Positions 16,415 to 23,314 of a stretch of 27,524 bases of DNA are shown here, one piece after another (the stretch's first letter is position 1; every line of letters starts with the position of its first letter). A program made the position numbers and the translations under genes. This DNA is from a virus. The DNA lies in IMG/VR virus record IMGVR_UViG_3300025131_000327, positions 1 to 27,524 of that record, one strand, 5' to 3'. The notes under the pieces are model-generated. The model saw nothing but the letters and a program-made list of their open reading frames with translations, was not told the DNA's origin and did not search any database.

Positions 16415-16794
16415 TATTCGGTAATTCCTGTACCGGTCAATTCAAACATTCTATTCCTATCAATTCTTGTAAGTTCTGCCATAACTTGAAATCCAGTTGC
16501 GGATGTACAAGAAACAAAAATGTCAGTACACTTTACATTCATTGTAAGAGCGTCTTCGGTCGAATTGAACTCCCAATAATTCCCGGGAAAGCCTGTCATG
16601 CTACCAGTCGGAGCAAAGTGGACTCGAAGATTTCCGCTTCCTGATTGTGCTATGGTAATTGACTTTGTTACAAACGGAAAACTAATCTGCTTTTCGTATC
16701 CTGCAACCAATGTTGATCCACTTACCCATGGATGTCCACTAACTTGATAAGATCCAACATTACCAATGCCAACATCATAATAATTCCAAGCCAT
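16414..16794 (-). CDS. Small beta-rich probable virion protein (126 residues)
   Basis: The protein opens MAWNYYDVGIGNVGSYQVSG and continues with strands such as EKQISFPFVTKSITIAQSG, NLRVHFAP and LTMNVKCTDIFVSC, ending in AELTRIDRNRMFELTGTGITE. It looks like a single beta-sandwich domain. I associate the start NVGSYQVSGHPW with small virion proteins of marine T4-like phages but cannot assign a function. It has a good AGGAG ribosome-binding site, and its stop overlaps the start of the next gene. The location between prohead protease and scaffold supports a head-related role, for example capsid decoration. Confidence 0.75.
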   Translation of the reverse strand: MAWNYYDVGIGNVGSYQVSGHPWVSGSTLVAGYEKQISFPFVTKSITIAQSGSGNLRVHFAPTGSMTGFPGNYWEFNSTEDALTMNVKCTDIFVSCTSATGFQVMAELTRIDRNRMFELTGTGITE

Positions 16795-16810
16795 TTTCTA
16801 TTCTCCTAAA

Positions 16811-17047
16811 TTAGTCTCTTTCACCGAGATGTTTTCTAACAGTTCTTTGTTCTCTTCTTTGTTCTCGCTGCAAAGCCCTTCTAGCTCTTTTTCTCTTTTC
16901 ACGTCTCTTAACAGAAGGTGGCCGATATGACATTCTATCTCTAACTTCTTCGATAATTCTTTCTTTTTTACACTTTTTTATGAACCTTCTGACCAGTCTC
17001 TCTGCAGATTCATTATTCCTTTGCGTCACAATAACATTTGTTGCCAT
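16811..17047 (-). CDS. rpsU: Phage-encoded ribosomal protein bS21
   Basis: The 78-residue protein aligns along nearly its full length with bacterial bS21 (71 residues in E. coli). NESAERLVRRFIKKCKKE corresponds to the E. coli segment NEPFDVALRRFKRSCEKA, RIIEEVRDRMSYRPPSVKRRE corresponds to the segment with LAEVRRREFYEKPTTERKR, and the rest is a strongly basic helix rich in Arg/Lys, as in bS21. bS21 sits on the 30S platform beside the anti-Shine-Dalgarno end of 16S rRNA and takes part in initiation. Phage copies are known from marine viruses and are thought to replace the host protein and favour phage mRNAs. It lies 9 bases after one prohead-type gene and 16 before a virion gene, with AGGAAG upstream of its ATG. 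A purely virion role for this basic protein cannot be excluded. Confidence 0.88.
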   Translation of the reverse strand: MATNVIVTQRNNESAERLVRRFIKKCKKERIIEEVRDRMSYRPPSVKRREKRKRARRALQREQRREQRTVRKHLGERD

Positions 17048-17056
17048 AATTGCTTC

Positions 17057-17446
17057 CTATAGTAATTTTCCCCAATTTTCCATACCGGGGATTGATGAGA
17101 TATCAACTCCCGCATCACTTGGATTTTGCCCCGATAACGGATTTTTGTTAGATCCTTCTGGGCCCAATGGAGTCGTATTTTCAAAAACATTAACTCCACC
17201 AAGTTTTTGGCTTCCGATTGAATCTAAAAGTCTTTTCCGCGCGTCAATATTATTTTTTTCGGACTTTTTCTCTCTTTGTTGATTTAAAAGTTTTGTTTGC
17301 TTTCTTTCCTGCAGGATGTTTGAGTTGGTTAATCCAATCGCAGTCTCTTGAACAATCTTTGAAAGCATTCCCTCTTCCAAGAGAACCTCCCGAATACATT
17401 CTTTAATCATCGGTTGGATGATTCTTTTTAATTCGCTGACTTTCAT
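17057..17446 (-). CDS. Small prohead-type protein with LKRIIQ targeting-like N-terminus (129 residues)
   Basis: The gene begins right after the prohead protease gene (1 base between stop and ATG). Its N-terminus, MKVSELKRIIQPMIKECI followed by REVLLEEGML, is an amphipathic helix that shares LKRII(Q), the following acidic IxE and the LxE-EG block with the repeated module in the genes at 24672-27226. The middle is basic and helical (KQTKLLNQQREKKSEKNN) and the C-terminus is a flexible glycine/proline segment ending GVDISSIPGMENWGKLL. The function is not known to me. Position between gp21 and gp22, with several (I/L)xE tripeptides, suggests a prohead core or internal protein processed by gp21. 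Confidence 0.8.
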   Translation of the reverse strand: MKVSELKRIIQPMIKECIREVLLEEGMLSKIVQETAIGLTNSNILQERKQTKLLNQQREKKSEKNNIDARKRLLDSIGSQKLGGVNVFENTTPLGPEGSNKNPLSGQNPSDAGVDISSIPGMENWGKLL

Positions 17447-17447
17447 T

Positions 17448-18047
17448 TTAGTCCCTTAAAATCTCGTCGATGAGGGAATTGATTTTTTCTTTTCCCTCTT
17501 TAATATGTTTTTTCTTTGCTTCTTGAAATAAGAAAGCACCTGATGTCGAAGGCTCTTGGACAATATCAAAACAAATAAGTTGAAAATCATCCTCCACCAA
17601 AGTTTGACCTTGACTTTCTCGGACTGAGCCCATGCCTCGAGAAGAAATTCCAATTTTTACACCACCTTCGACTAAAGCTCTAAGAGTTTGGCCAGCGGGC
17701 GTGTTTAAAACCTGAAGTTTGCCCTTCACGCTATCTCCATCCCACCAACAGGCTGTAAATTTGTGAGAAACATTCCTCAAATTTACTACAGAGTCATCTG
17801 GATGATCAAGCTCTCCAACGGCTCTCCCCTCTGTGATGACTTTGTTATATTTCTTTATCTCTCTTTCGAGAATTGGCCGAGAATAAACCCGCCCATTGCC
17901 GTTCTGTCTATCAGCGGCTTGAATAACGCCGGATAAAAATAGAGCATTATGCTCTGTGATCATCCTCTTTTCTTGTTCTGTGAGTAAATCTTCGCAAACA
18001 CCATTAGGGCAAAGCTCATAATACTCTCTTAAAACTTGTTTTGACAT
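17448..18047 (-). CDS. gp21: Prohead core protease gp21
   Basis: The protein has 199 residues, close to T4 gp21 (212). Recognisable parts are LFLSGVIQAADRQNGNGRVYSRPIL near residue 37, the catalytic-histidine segment GRAVGELDHPDDS near residue 96, and the catalytic-serine segment VKIGISSRGMGSV near residue 130, with VEDDFQLICFDIVQEPSTSGA closing the fold. These are the landmarks of the T4-type prohead serine protease, which matures the head by cutting after (I/L)xE in scaffold, coat and internal proteins and finally itself. It lies in the T4 order portal-...-protease-...-scaffold-coat. Its ATG has an AGGA site overlapping the end of the 29-codon mini-gene. Confidence 0.92.
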   Translation of the reverse strand: MSKQVLREYYELCPNGVCEDLLTEQEKRMITEHNALFLSGVIQAADRQNGNGRVYSRPILEREIKKYNKVITEGRAVGELDHPDDSVVNLRNVSHKFTACWWDGDSVKGKLQVLNTPAGQTLRALVEGGVKIGISSRGMGSVRESQGQTLVEDDFQLICFDIVQEPSTSGAFLFQEAKKKHIKEGKEKINSLIDEILRD

Positions 18048-18049
18048 TC

Positions 18050-18139
18050 TTATTTCCTCGTTATGCCGGCGCGACCGGCACGAATAAGCATCCTCTGCTG
18101 CAGCGTCTCACCGGTTGAAGTTTCCATTTTTGTATCCAC
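18050..18139 (-). CDS. 29-codon mini-gene between the membrane protein and gp21
   Basis: A GTG at 18139 opens a frame of 29 codons ending two bases before the gp21 ATG. A very strong AAAGGAG lies 9 bases upstream, overlapping the stop of the preceding gene, and serves nothing else. The peptide is VDTKMETSTGETLQQ followed by RMLIRAGRAGITRK: a polar start and an amphipathic basic end. Without it there would be an unexplained 97-base gap with an orphan ribosome-binding site in a tightly packed region. An overlapping frame starting at an ATG at 18141 encodes a 26-residue Trp/Cys/Arg peptide and is a weaker alternative. The function is unknown; position suggests a small prohead core protein. Confidence 0.5.
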   Translation of the reverse strand: MDTKMETSTGETLQQRMLIRAGRAGITRK

Positions 18140-18144
18140 ATAAT

Positions 18145-18429
18145 CTAACTCCTTTCTATTCGAAATCCGTCTTCATCGAATAAATAGCATAAAATAAAAG
18201 ATGTTCCAGAAGATAAGCACCCTAAGCATAAAATATTTACCAAGGAAACATCAAAACTAAATAGTGTGCAAAATTGATTAATCAAACATAAAAATGCACC
18301 CACCCAGAATCCAACACACATTGGACAATGGAAAAAATAATATTTTGGACGAATTTTCTCTAATAATCTAGAATGAGCTAATATTTTAGTAAGCCCAAAT
18401 GAAACAAGAATGAAATAAAGTAAACTCAC
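18145..18429 (-). CDS. Small membrane protein with CPMCVGFWVG motif (DUF1360-like)
   Basis: The protein has 94 residues with a first membrane helix at the start (SLLYFILVSFGLTKILA), a second from about residue 38 (the FWVGAFLCLI stretch) and a third near residues 62-82 (LVNILCLGCLSSGTSFILCY). Between the first two lies FFHCPMCVGFWVG; a C-x-x-C-x-G-F-W-x-G motif next to a helix is the signature I know from DUF1360-type small membrane proteins. Function is unknown. It overlaps the upstream gene by four bases (ATGA). A predicted inner-membrane protein among prohead genes could help anchor or initiate head assembly at the membrane, as T4 heads assemble there, but that is inference. Confidence 0.75.
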   Translation of the reverse strand: MSLLYFILVSFGLTKILAHSRLLEKIRPKYYFFHCPMCVGFWVGAFLCLINQFCTLFSFDVSLVNILCLGCLSSGTSFILCYLFDEDGFRIERS

Positions 18430-18983
18430 TTTTCACCTAATTTCTTAGACTCGTAGACGTAAGGACGATAGCCATATCCGTAGCCATAATATTTCCCGGG
18501 AGGCATCGAGCCTTGCTTTTCTCTTTGCGGAACTTCGCCAAGTTCAGTTGAATGCTCTGGATCCGGATGAAGAAGAGAATCTTCGTAATCATCTTCAATA
18601 TCGTCGATAACTTTAAAATAAGGCTCTTCCATTTTTAAAAAATTATAAATTCCAAGCATACAGACACTAATTTTATTAATATGATCTTCTTTTGGCTCTA
18701 AAAGTGTGCCCATTAACGAGTTGGCAACGTTTCCGGATCTAATACTCGATCGATCTAAAGCGCCCTTTTTTGTCAAATAAGACAAAAAGCGGTCTTGAGA
18801 GTCATATGCTTCGGTCCCATAGTCTTCTTTCGGAAATGTTATAACTTTGCCATTTTTCTTATCTATAAGAATGTCTATTTCAGGGTGATCATCAAAAAGA
18901 TAATCACCATTCAAAGTTTTAAAACCTTCTATAGTGATTTCAGCTTCTAGTCCGGGATCAGATAATTTAAATTTAAGCTTCAT
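18426..18983 (-). CDS. Conserved protein of unknown function in the gp67/gp68 position (185 residues)
   Basis: I chose the ATG at 18983 (MKLKFKLSDPGLEAEITIEG) because a GAG lies at good distance before it; an ATG at 18998 would add five residues and overlaps the previous gene more. The N-terminal 70 residues look like a small beta domain (EAEITIEGFKTL, then EIDILIDKKNGKVITFP). The middle is helical (INKISVCMLGIYNFLKMEEP). The C-terminus is acidic, then Pro/Gly/Tyr-rich (PPGKYYGYGYGYRPYVYE), so probably flexible. No motif gives a function. Its neighbours, portal on one side and prohead protease on the other, put it where T4 has the prohead core genes 67 and 68. Confidence 0.75.
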   Translation of the reverse strand: MKLKFKLSDPGLEAEITIEGFKTLNGDYLFDDHPEIDILIDKKNGKVITFPKEDYGTEAYDSQDRFLSYLTKKGALDRSSIRSGNVANSLMGTLLEPKEDHINKISVCMLGIYNFLKMEEPYFKVIDDIEDDYEDSLLHPDPEHSTELGEVPQREKQGSMPPGKYYGYGYGYRPYVYESKKLGEK

Positions 18984-19803
18984 TATTATTAATCTCATGT
19001 ATCAATTCTTGAACTTTTAAAATCTGCAAAATCATCCCCTGATCGATATTCTTATCTTTGTTTGTTGCGATAGCTTCTTCGATCAGTTTTAATTTTTCTT
19101 TTGTCTCAACACATTCTTCTAGTTTTCGAGCTTTTTTAAGTTCTTTATTAAGACGTCCGATCTCTTCATCTAGATATATCATAATCCCCGACTTATTATC
19201 CGAAAAAGAAAATAAATAATTTTTTATTAAATTTCTCTGCTCTTTTAAAAGAGTATCAGCATATTTTTCATTAAATTTCTTAAGAAAAATATTAAAAGAG
19301 AGGTTATCAACTGGCTGCATTCTAATTTCTTGATGATTTTCCGAAATCATGGACTTGATAACGTTATTTTCCAAAAGAACTTTATTTTTCACAGAAACAT
19401 TCTGGCTAAAAATTTGGGATATGGTTGCTAAATTTTTATAATTTGGCAAAAAATGACCAAATGCTTGCTTTCCCAGTTTTTGGTTAATAAGCTTGATAAG
19501 AGAGGTCTGCTCATTAAACAATTCTTTTTCATCAACTTCAGAATGTCTTTTATATTTTGACTCTACTAATAATTTCTCCGCATTTCTGGGGGAAGCATTT
19601 TTTGTTTCATAAATTGCCCTAAAAGAATCCAAGTCTTTTTGAAGATTTGTGCCCTTTTTAAAAAACTTAACCAATATTCCCTCTATGAGTTTCTTTTTTT
19701 CTGACCTTTTATTAACAATCGCCAATGTAAGTTCTCGAATTAAAGACTCATAAAGAAAAGCGGTATTTCTTTTCTTATTATGCTTGAGTTTACTTGTTTT
19801 CAT
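18973..19803 (-). CDS. Conserved helical protein following the portal gene (276 residues)
   Basis: The protein is almost wholly alpha-helical and strongly charged. It begins MKTSKLKHNKKRNTAFLYES, followed by LIRELTLAIVNK; I associate this NKKRNTAFLYE start with a conserved but uncharacterised family beside the portal gene in marine T4-like phages. The C-terminal third is coiled coil (EEIGRLNKELKKARKLEECV and following). Its start lies 14 bases inside the end of the portal gene, with a GGAG site, so the two are probably translated together. T4 has the prohead core genes 67 and 68 in this place, but I see no sequence resemblance strong enough to equate them. Likely a head assembly or core protein. 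Confidence 0.78.
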   Translation of the reverse strand: MKTSKLKHNKKRNTAFLYESLIRELTLAIVNKRSEKKKLIEGILVKFFKKGTNLQKDLDSFRAIYETKNASPRNAEKLLVESKYKRHSEVDEKELFNEQTSLIKLINQKLGKQAFGHFLPNYKNLATISQIFSQNVSVKNKVLLENNVIKSMISENHQEIRMQPVDNLSFNIFLKKFNEKYADTLLKEQRNLIKNYLFSFSDNKSGIMIYLDEEIGRLNKELKKARKLEECVETKEKLKLIEEAIATNKDKNIDQGMILQILKVQELIHEINNNEA

Positions 19804-21706
19804 CTTTTTTCTCCAATTGGGAAATCAAACCATTCACCTCTTCATTTGAATTTAGAATTTTTATTTCTTCTTTTGAGTAATTAGCCTCGAGATTTTCATA
19901 AATGCCTCTTCCAACACGACTTAGTGCGTTTATATCTGGATATATATTTTCTCGAGATGAACTAGCCAGACGATCTGAATATTGTTTTTTCATGGATTTT
20001 TTTCTTGGGGCCAGATGGCGTCGCTTATCTAGTTCTTTTGGAACTGGCTTATACCATTTACCCTTGGACTTGGGTGTTGTTGTTACAACTTCATCTCTTT
20101 TTCCCGGAGTGGCCAAAAGCATATCTTCTCCTCCGGCTTCTTCTCCACCTAGGTCTTCCCCGCCTAGGTCTTCCCCGCCTAGGTCTTCTCCGCCTAGGTC
20201 TTCTCCACCCAGATCCATTCCGGCATCTTCTCCGCCGGCGTCGAGAGCTTCTTCTTCTGCCGCGGCCTCTTCAGCGGCCTTTTCGAGATCAGCAGTAAAA
20301 ATCTTATCAAAATACATTTCCCTTTGATTCCTCAAAGCATCTGCTTCCGAAAGATTAAAAATATTTTCACTAATCCACCTTTTACTAAAGAATCCTTCCG
20401 TTGCTCCTCCTGCAATCTCGAATTTAGTTCTCCAATATTCTAATTCTTGAAGCTCTGCGATTCTTGACGGATTATTCAAGCGCAATTTGAAAGAAATTAA
20501 ATCTTTGCTCTTAAACCCAAGAGTATAAAGATGAATAATCCCTATTTTTTCTAATTCGGAAACAATAGATCTTTGTAATCTCGTAATTGTTCTTGCAAAT
20601 CGAATATCTTTTTGAGCTAATGCTGTTTTATCTTCTGCTTCTTCGCCGGCAATTAAATAAGCAGCAGGAACTTTAAGGGCTGCGAAAAGTTTTTCCCTTA
20701 AATACTTTACATCATCAATATCTCCAGTATAGGCACCTCCGGCCAGAGAAGTAACATCAGATCCAACGCCGTTTCTAACTGGGAGAAAATAATCCTCTTC
20801 AACACTCAGGGGATTATATCGTAAATCAACACGACCTGTGTCTGGATCTATAACTTGATTTCGCTTCATTTGTGTCATAACACGCTGAACATACTGTTCT
20901 ACATCTTGTGGAGGTATATTCCCAACCTCAATTTTAAAAACTCTTCTCTCGGGAGAACGAACAATACGATAAGACATCATAGCGTCTTCAATAAGCGTCA
21001 ATTGCCGAAAAATACGTCTGGCGCCTTCTAAAACCGAAGTTCCATAGGGAGAAAACTTATCATTTCCCAGAATACGGAAATGAGCCATTTGCCAATTTTC
21101 AAAAGTTAAGCCACCGGAATTCCATTGGTACTGAATATAATTTGGATTTGTCGGATCTTGCCCTTCCATTCTTTCTATTTCTTGCGTGGGGAGGCCGATG
21201 GCATTTATTATTCCTTTTCCTTCTTCGATTTCCAAATAAAGGAAAAAGTCACCCTGTTTACACATTGTTCGACACCAGCCAAACAAATTAAACTCAATAT
21301 TTAAAATATTTTGATAAAGATCCTCCAAAATTTGTTTAATTTCATAATTTTTACAATCAATTCTTAATAATTCATTAATAAATGTCGAGGTTGTCATCTC
21401 ATCGGCATAAATATCTAAAGCAGAGGATATTTCAGGCATATATTCCATTTGATCAAAATCAGCATACCTCTCTGCTCGACCTTGTGCGGCAACATAATTG
21501 TAAGTTAAATTAGAGAAGGGATCATAAACAGATTTCTTAAATTGTTGTCCCGATGCTGAACGAAATTTATACTTGTCTAACTGCCTTCTTCTTTCTCGGC
21601 GGGGAGTTTGAGCTTGGTAGTTCACAATTGGTCCGGAAAAAAGCTTTGTCAATCTTCGAAAAAGACTCGAATCCGGATTTCTATTTCCCTTTTTGTCATT
21701 ATCCAT
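19790..21706 (-). CDS. gp20: Portal vertex protein gp20
   Basis: The protein has 638 residues (T4 gp20 has 524). Family landmarks include YNYVAAQGRAERYADFDQM and MPEISSALDIYADEMT near residues 70-108, MAHFRILGNDKFSPYGTSVL with EGARRIFRQL near residues 205-235, YRIVRSPERRVFKIEVGN near residue 250, and KYLREKLFAALKVPAAYLI near residue 335, all typical of T4-type portals. The dodecamer forms the head vertex that nucleates the prohead, docks the terminase during packaging and later the neck. The extra C-terminal length (from about residue 480) is acidic, low complexity, with a tandem GGEDL repeat, followed by a basic stretch. It starts six bases after the terminase stop, whose end supplies an AAAGG site. 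Confidence 0.93.
   Translation of the reverse strand: MDNDKKGNRNPDSSLFRRLTKLFSGPIVNYQAQTPRRERRRQLDKYKFRSASGQQFKKSVYDPFSNLTYNYVAAQGRAERYADFDQMEYMPEISSALDIYADEMTTSTFINELLRIDCKNYEIKQILEDLYQNILNIEFNLFGWCRTMCKQGDFFLYLEIEEGKGIINAIGLPTQEIERMEGQDPTNPNYIQYQWNSGGLTFENWQMAHFRILGNDKFSPYGTSVLEGARRIFRQLTLIEDAMMSYRIVRSPERRVFKIEVGNIPPQDVEQYVQRVMTQMKRNQVIDPDTGRVDLRYNPLSVEEDYFLPVRNGVGSDVTSLAGGAYTGDIDDVKYLREKLFAALKVPAAYLIAGEEAEDKTALAQKDIRFARTITRLQRSIVSELEKIGIIHLYTLGFKSKDLISFKLRLNNPSRIAELQELEYWRTKFEIAGGATEGFFSKRWISENIFNLSEADALRNQREMYFDKIFTADLEKAAEEAAAEEEALDAGGEDAGMDLGGEDLGGEDLGGEDLGGEDLGGEEAGGEDMLLATPGKRDEVVTTTPKSKGKWYKPVPKELDKRRHLAPRKKSMKKQYSDRLASSSRENIYPDINALSRVGRGIYENLEANYSKEEIKILNSNEEVNGLISQLEKKDENK
20146..20211. 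repeat. 15-bp tandem repeat encoding (GGEDL)n in the portal gene
   Basis: Four near-identical 15-base units (plus strand CCTAGGTCTTCCCCG or CCTAGGTCTTCTCCG) are followed by a degenerate unit with CCCAGATCC. They encode successive GGEDL pentapeptides in an acidic, flexible C-terminal part of gp20. Units differ only at third codon positions. The number of copies is likely to vary by slippage. Confidence 0.9.
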
Positions 21707-21711
21707 AGTTT

Positions 21712-23304
21712 TTAACCTTTATAAACCCAACTAAACTCTTCATATTGTTTTTTTGCGTCACTTTTCTTATTGTTTAAATCCGCTTTATGATCATAACCTT
21801 GTTGGCCCGGGACTCTTACATCTAATTGTGTATTTGCCAAAAACATTCCGCCAATTAAAGCTTTTTTATATTCATCATTTCTTCTATTTTGTATTATGGC
21901 CGTATCCCTAACCCAACAAGCTATGGCCAAGGACATCACTAAATCGTCGTTACAACTCCTCATCGCCTCTGGTCGACCATTATTCCACACAAATGTCCTC
22001 ATTTCATTAATTGTGCGCTTAGACCTAATCCTAATTAGTTTATTTCTTATGAATTCCTCTAACTTTGCTATAATTAGTGGTCTGGATTTTGATGATGTGG
22101 CGAAACCGGGTACGGAATTGCTCGTTGACTCGGCCAAATAAGAATCAACGTATTCTCCAGAACCTTTTATTGAAAAATAAATATTTTTATATTCCATATT
22201 TATTAATTTCTCTATTACGGCATATCCAACATTGTTATTTTCAATTACGAGGAGAGATCCTCCATATTCATTCCCAACATCAAAAAGAAATTTAGCAAAC
22301 AAATCAATTGAAGGTTTTCCAGCATATTCTGCAACAATCTCTAAATTATCCACATCCATAATATGAAACGCTGAAAAATCCCTACCATCTCCCCTAGCTA
22401 CATCTGCCGAAATGACGTATTTCTTCGTTGGTTGATATTCTTCCCAAATCCAATAATTTCTATCAAATCCCGAACGATATTTTGGCTCTTCTGTCAATTC
22501 GTAAAGATAATCTATATCATCCCCATGGATTACAGTTTCCCCTGAAGCGTTAAAATTACAAAGATATTCTTGTGCGATTTCTCTTTTTGAAAGACTCTTC
22601 GTTTCGTTTTCAAACCATGCCTGATCTCTCTCCGGGTGGACATTCCATGGCAGATTTGTCATAAAAAAATCATTTGCGCCGGCAATGGAATCGGAACACA
22701 TTTTATGAAACCAGTTTCCAACACCCAAGGGAGTTGAGAGGGCTATAACGCGCCCACCAGTTGAAATTGTGGGATATAGACCGGTCCAAAGCTCTTCCAT
22801 ATTTTCAATATGCGCAGCTTCATCAATAACCAGTAAAGAAAGAGCTTCAGAACGACCAGCGTCAGAAGACGTTGAGCTTGCTTTGATTTGAGATCCATTT
22901 GAAAGTTCAAAAGAAGCTCGGTTGTCAATCGATATTTTTGCAATCCTCATCCAATCGGGAAGATTTTTCATCATGGATTTAACTTTTTTTACCAAGTTCG
23001 AGGCTGTTTGAAATTTTGTAGCAATAACAAGGATGTTTTTATTACGATTAAACATCATCATCCACAATACATACGCGCCGGTGATCGTAGATATGCCTAA
23101 TTGACGCGCTTTGAGAATAACATTGTATCTGTGGTTATTATAGTCTTCTAGCAATTGGGATTGGAAGTCATATGTTTTAAAAGGAACGAGACCCTTGATC
23201 GGATGAACGATTTTTACATAATTATTGACAAAATAAGTGGGATTTTTGCCGCATTTAATAATTTCTGCTTTAATTTGTTTTTTTGAAATAGAATATTTTG
23301 ACAC
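21712..23304 (-). CDS. gp17: Terminase large subunit gp17 (packaging ATPase/nuclease)
   Basis: I start it at a GTG (VSKYSISKKQIKAEIIKCG), 10 bases after the previous gene's stop and preceded by AAGG; the ATGs at 23388 and 23364 would overlap that gene by 50-74 bases. The product has 530 residues. The ATPase domain has the adenine-binding segment KTYDFQSQLLEDYNN, Walker A ARQLGIST (about 66-73), Walker B SLLVIDEAAHIE (about 156-167) and coupling motif ALSTPLGVGNWF. The RuvC-like nuclease domain has YVISADVARGDGRDFSAFHI, LLVIENNNVGY and CNDDLVMSLAIACWV, carrying the acidic metal ligands. It cuts concatemers and pumps DNA through gp20, whose gene follows directly. Confidence 0.95.
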   Translation of the reverse strand: MSKYSISKKQIKAEIIKCGKNPTYFVNNYVKIVHPIKGLVPFKTYDFQSQLLEDYNNHRYNVILKARQLGISTITGAYVLWMMMFNRNKNILVIATKFQTASNLVKKVKSMMKNLPDWMRIAKISIDNRASFELSNGSQIKASSTSSDAGRSEALSLLVIDEAAHIENMEELWTGLYPTISTGGRVIALSTPLGVGNWFHKMCSDSIAGANDFFMTNLPWNVHPERDQAWFENETKSLSKREIAQEYLCNFNASGETVIHGDDIDYLYELTEEPKYRSGFDRNYWIWEEYQPTKKYVISADVARGDGRDFSAFHIMDVDNLEIVAEYAGKPSIDLFAKFLFDVGNEYGGSLLVIENNNVGYAVIEKLINMEYKNIYFSIKGSGEYVDSYLAESTSNSVPGFATSSKSRPLIIAKLEEFIRNKLIRIRSKRTINEMRTFVWNNGRPEAMRSCNDDLVMSLAIACWVRDTAIIQNRRNDEYKKALIGGMFLANTQLDVRVPGQQGYDHKADLNNKKSDAKKQYEEFSWVYKG

Positions 23305-23314
23305 ATCGTAAGCC

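Noticed and set aside
18061-18141. Overlapping 26-residue frame from ATG 18141 in the gap before gp21
   Set aside because: Trp/Cys/Arg-rich peptide of unlikely composition; the GTG frame shares the same ribosome-binding site, ends just before gp21 and gives a more protein-like sequence.
19902-20327. Plus-strand frame with SSPPR repeats
   Set aside because: It is the antisense reading of the GGEDL repeat in the portal gene; there is no start signal.
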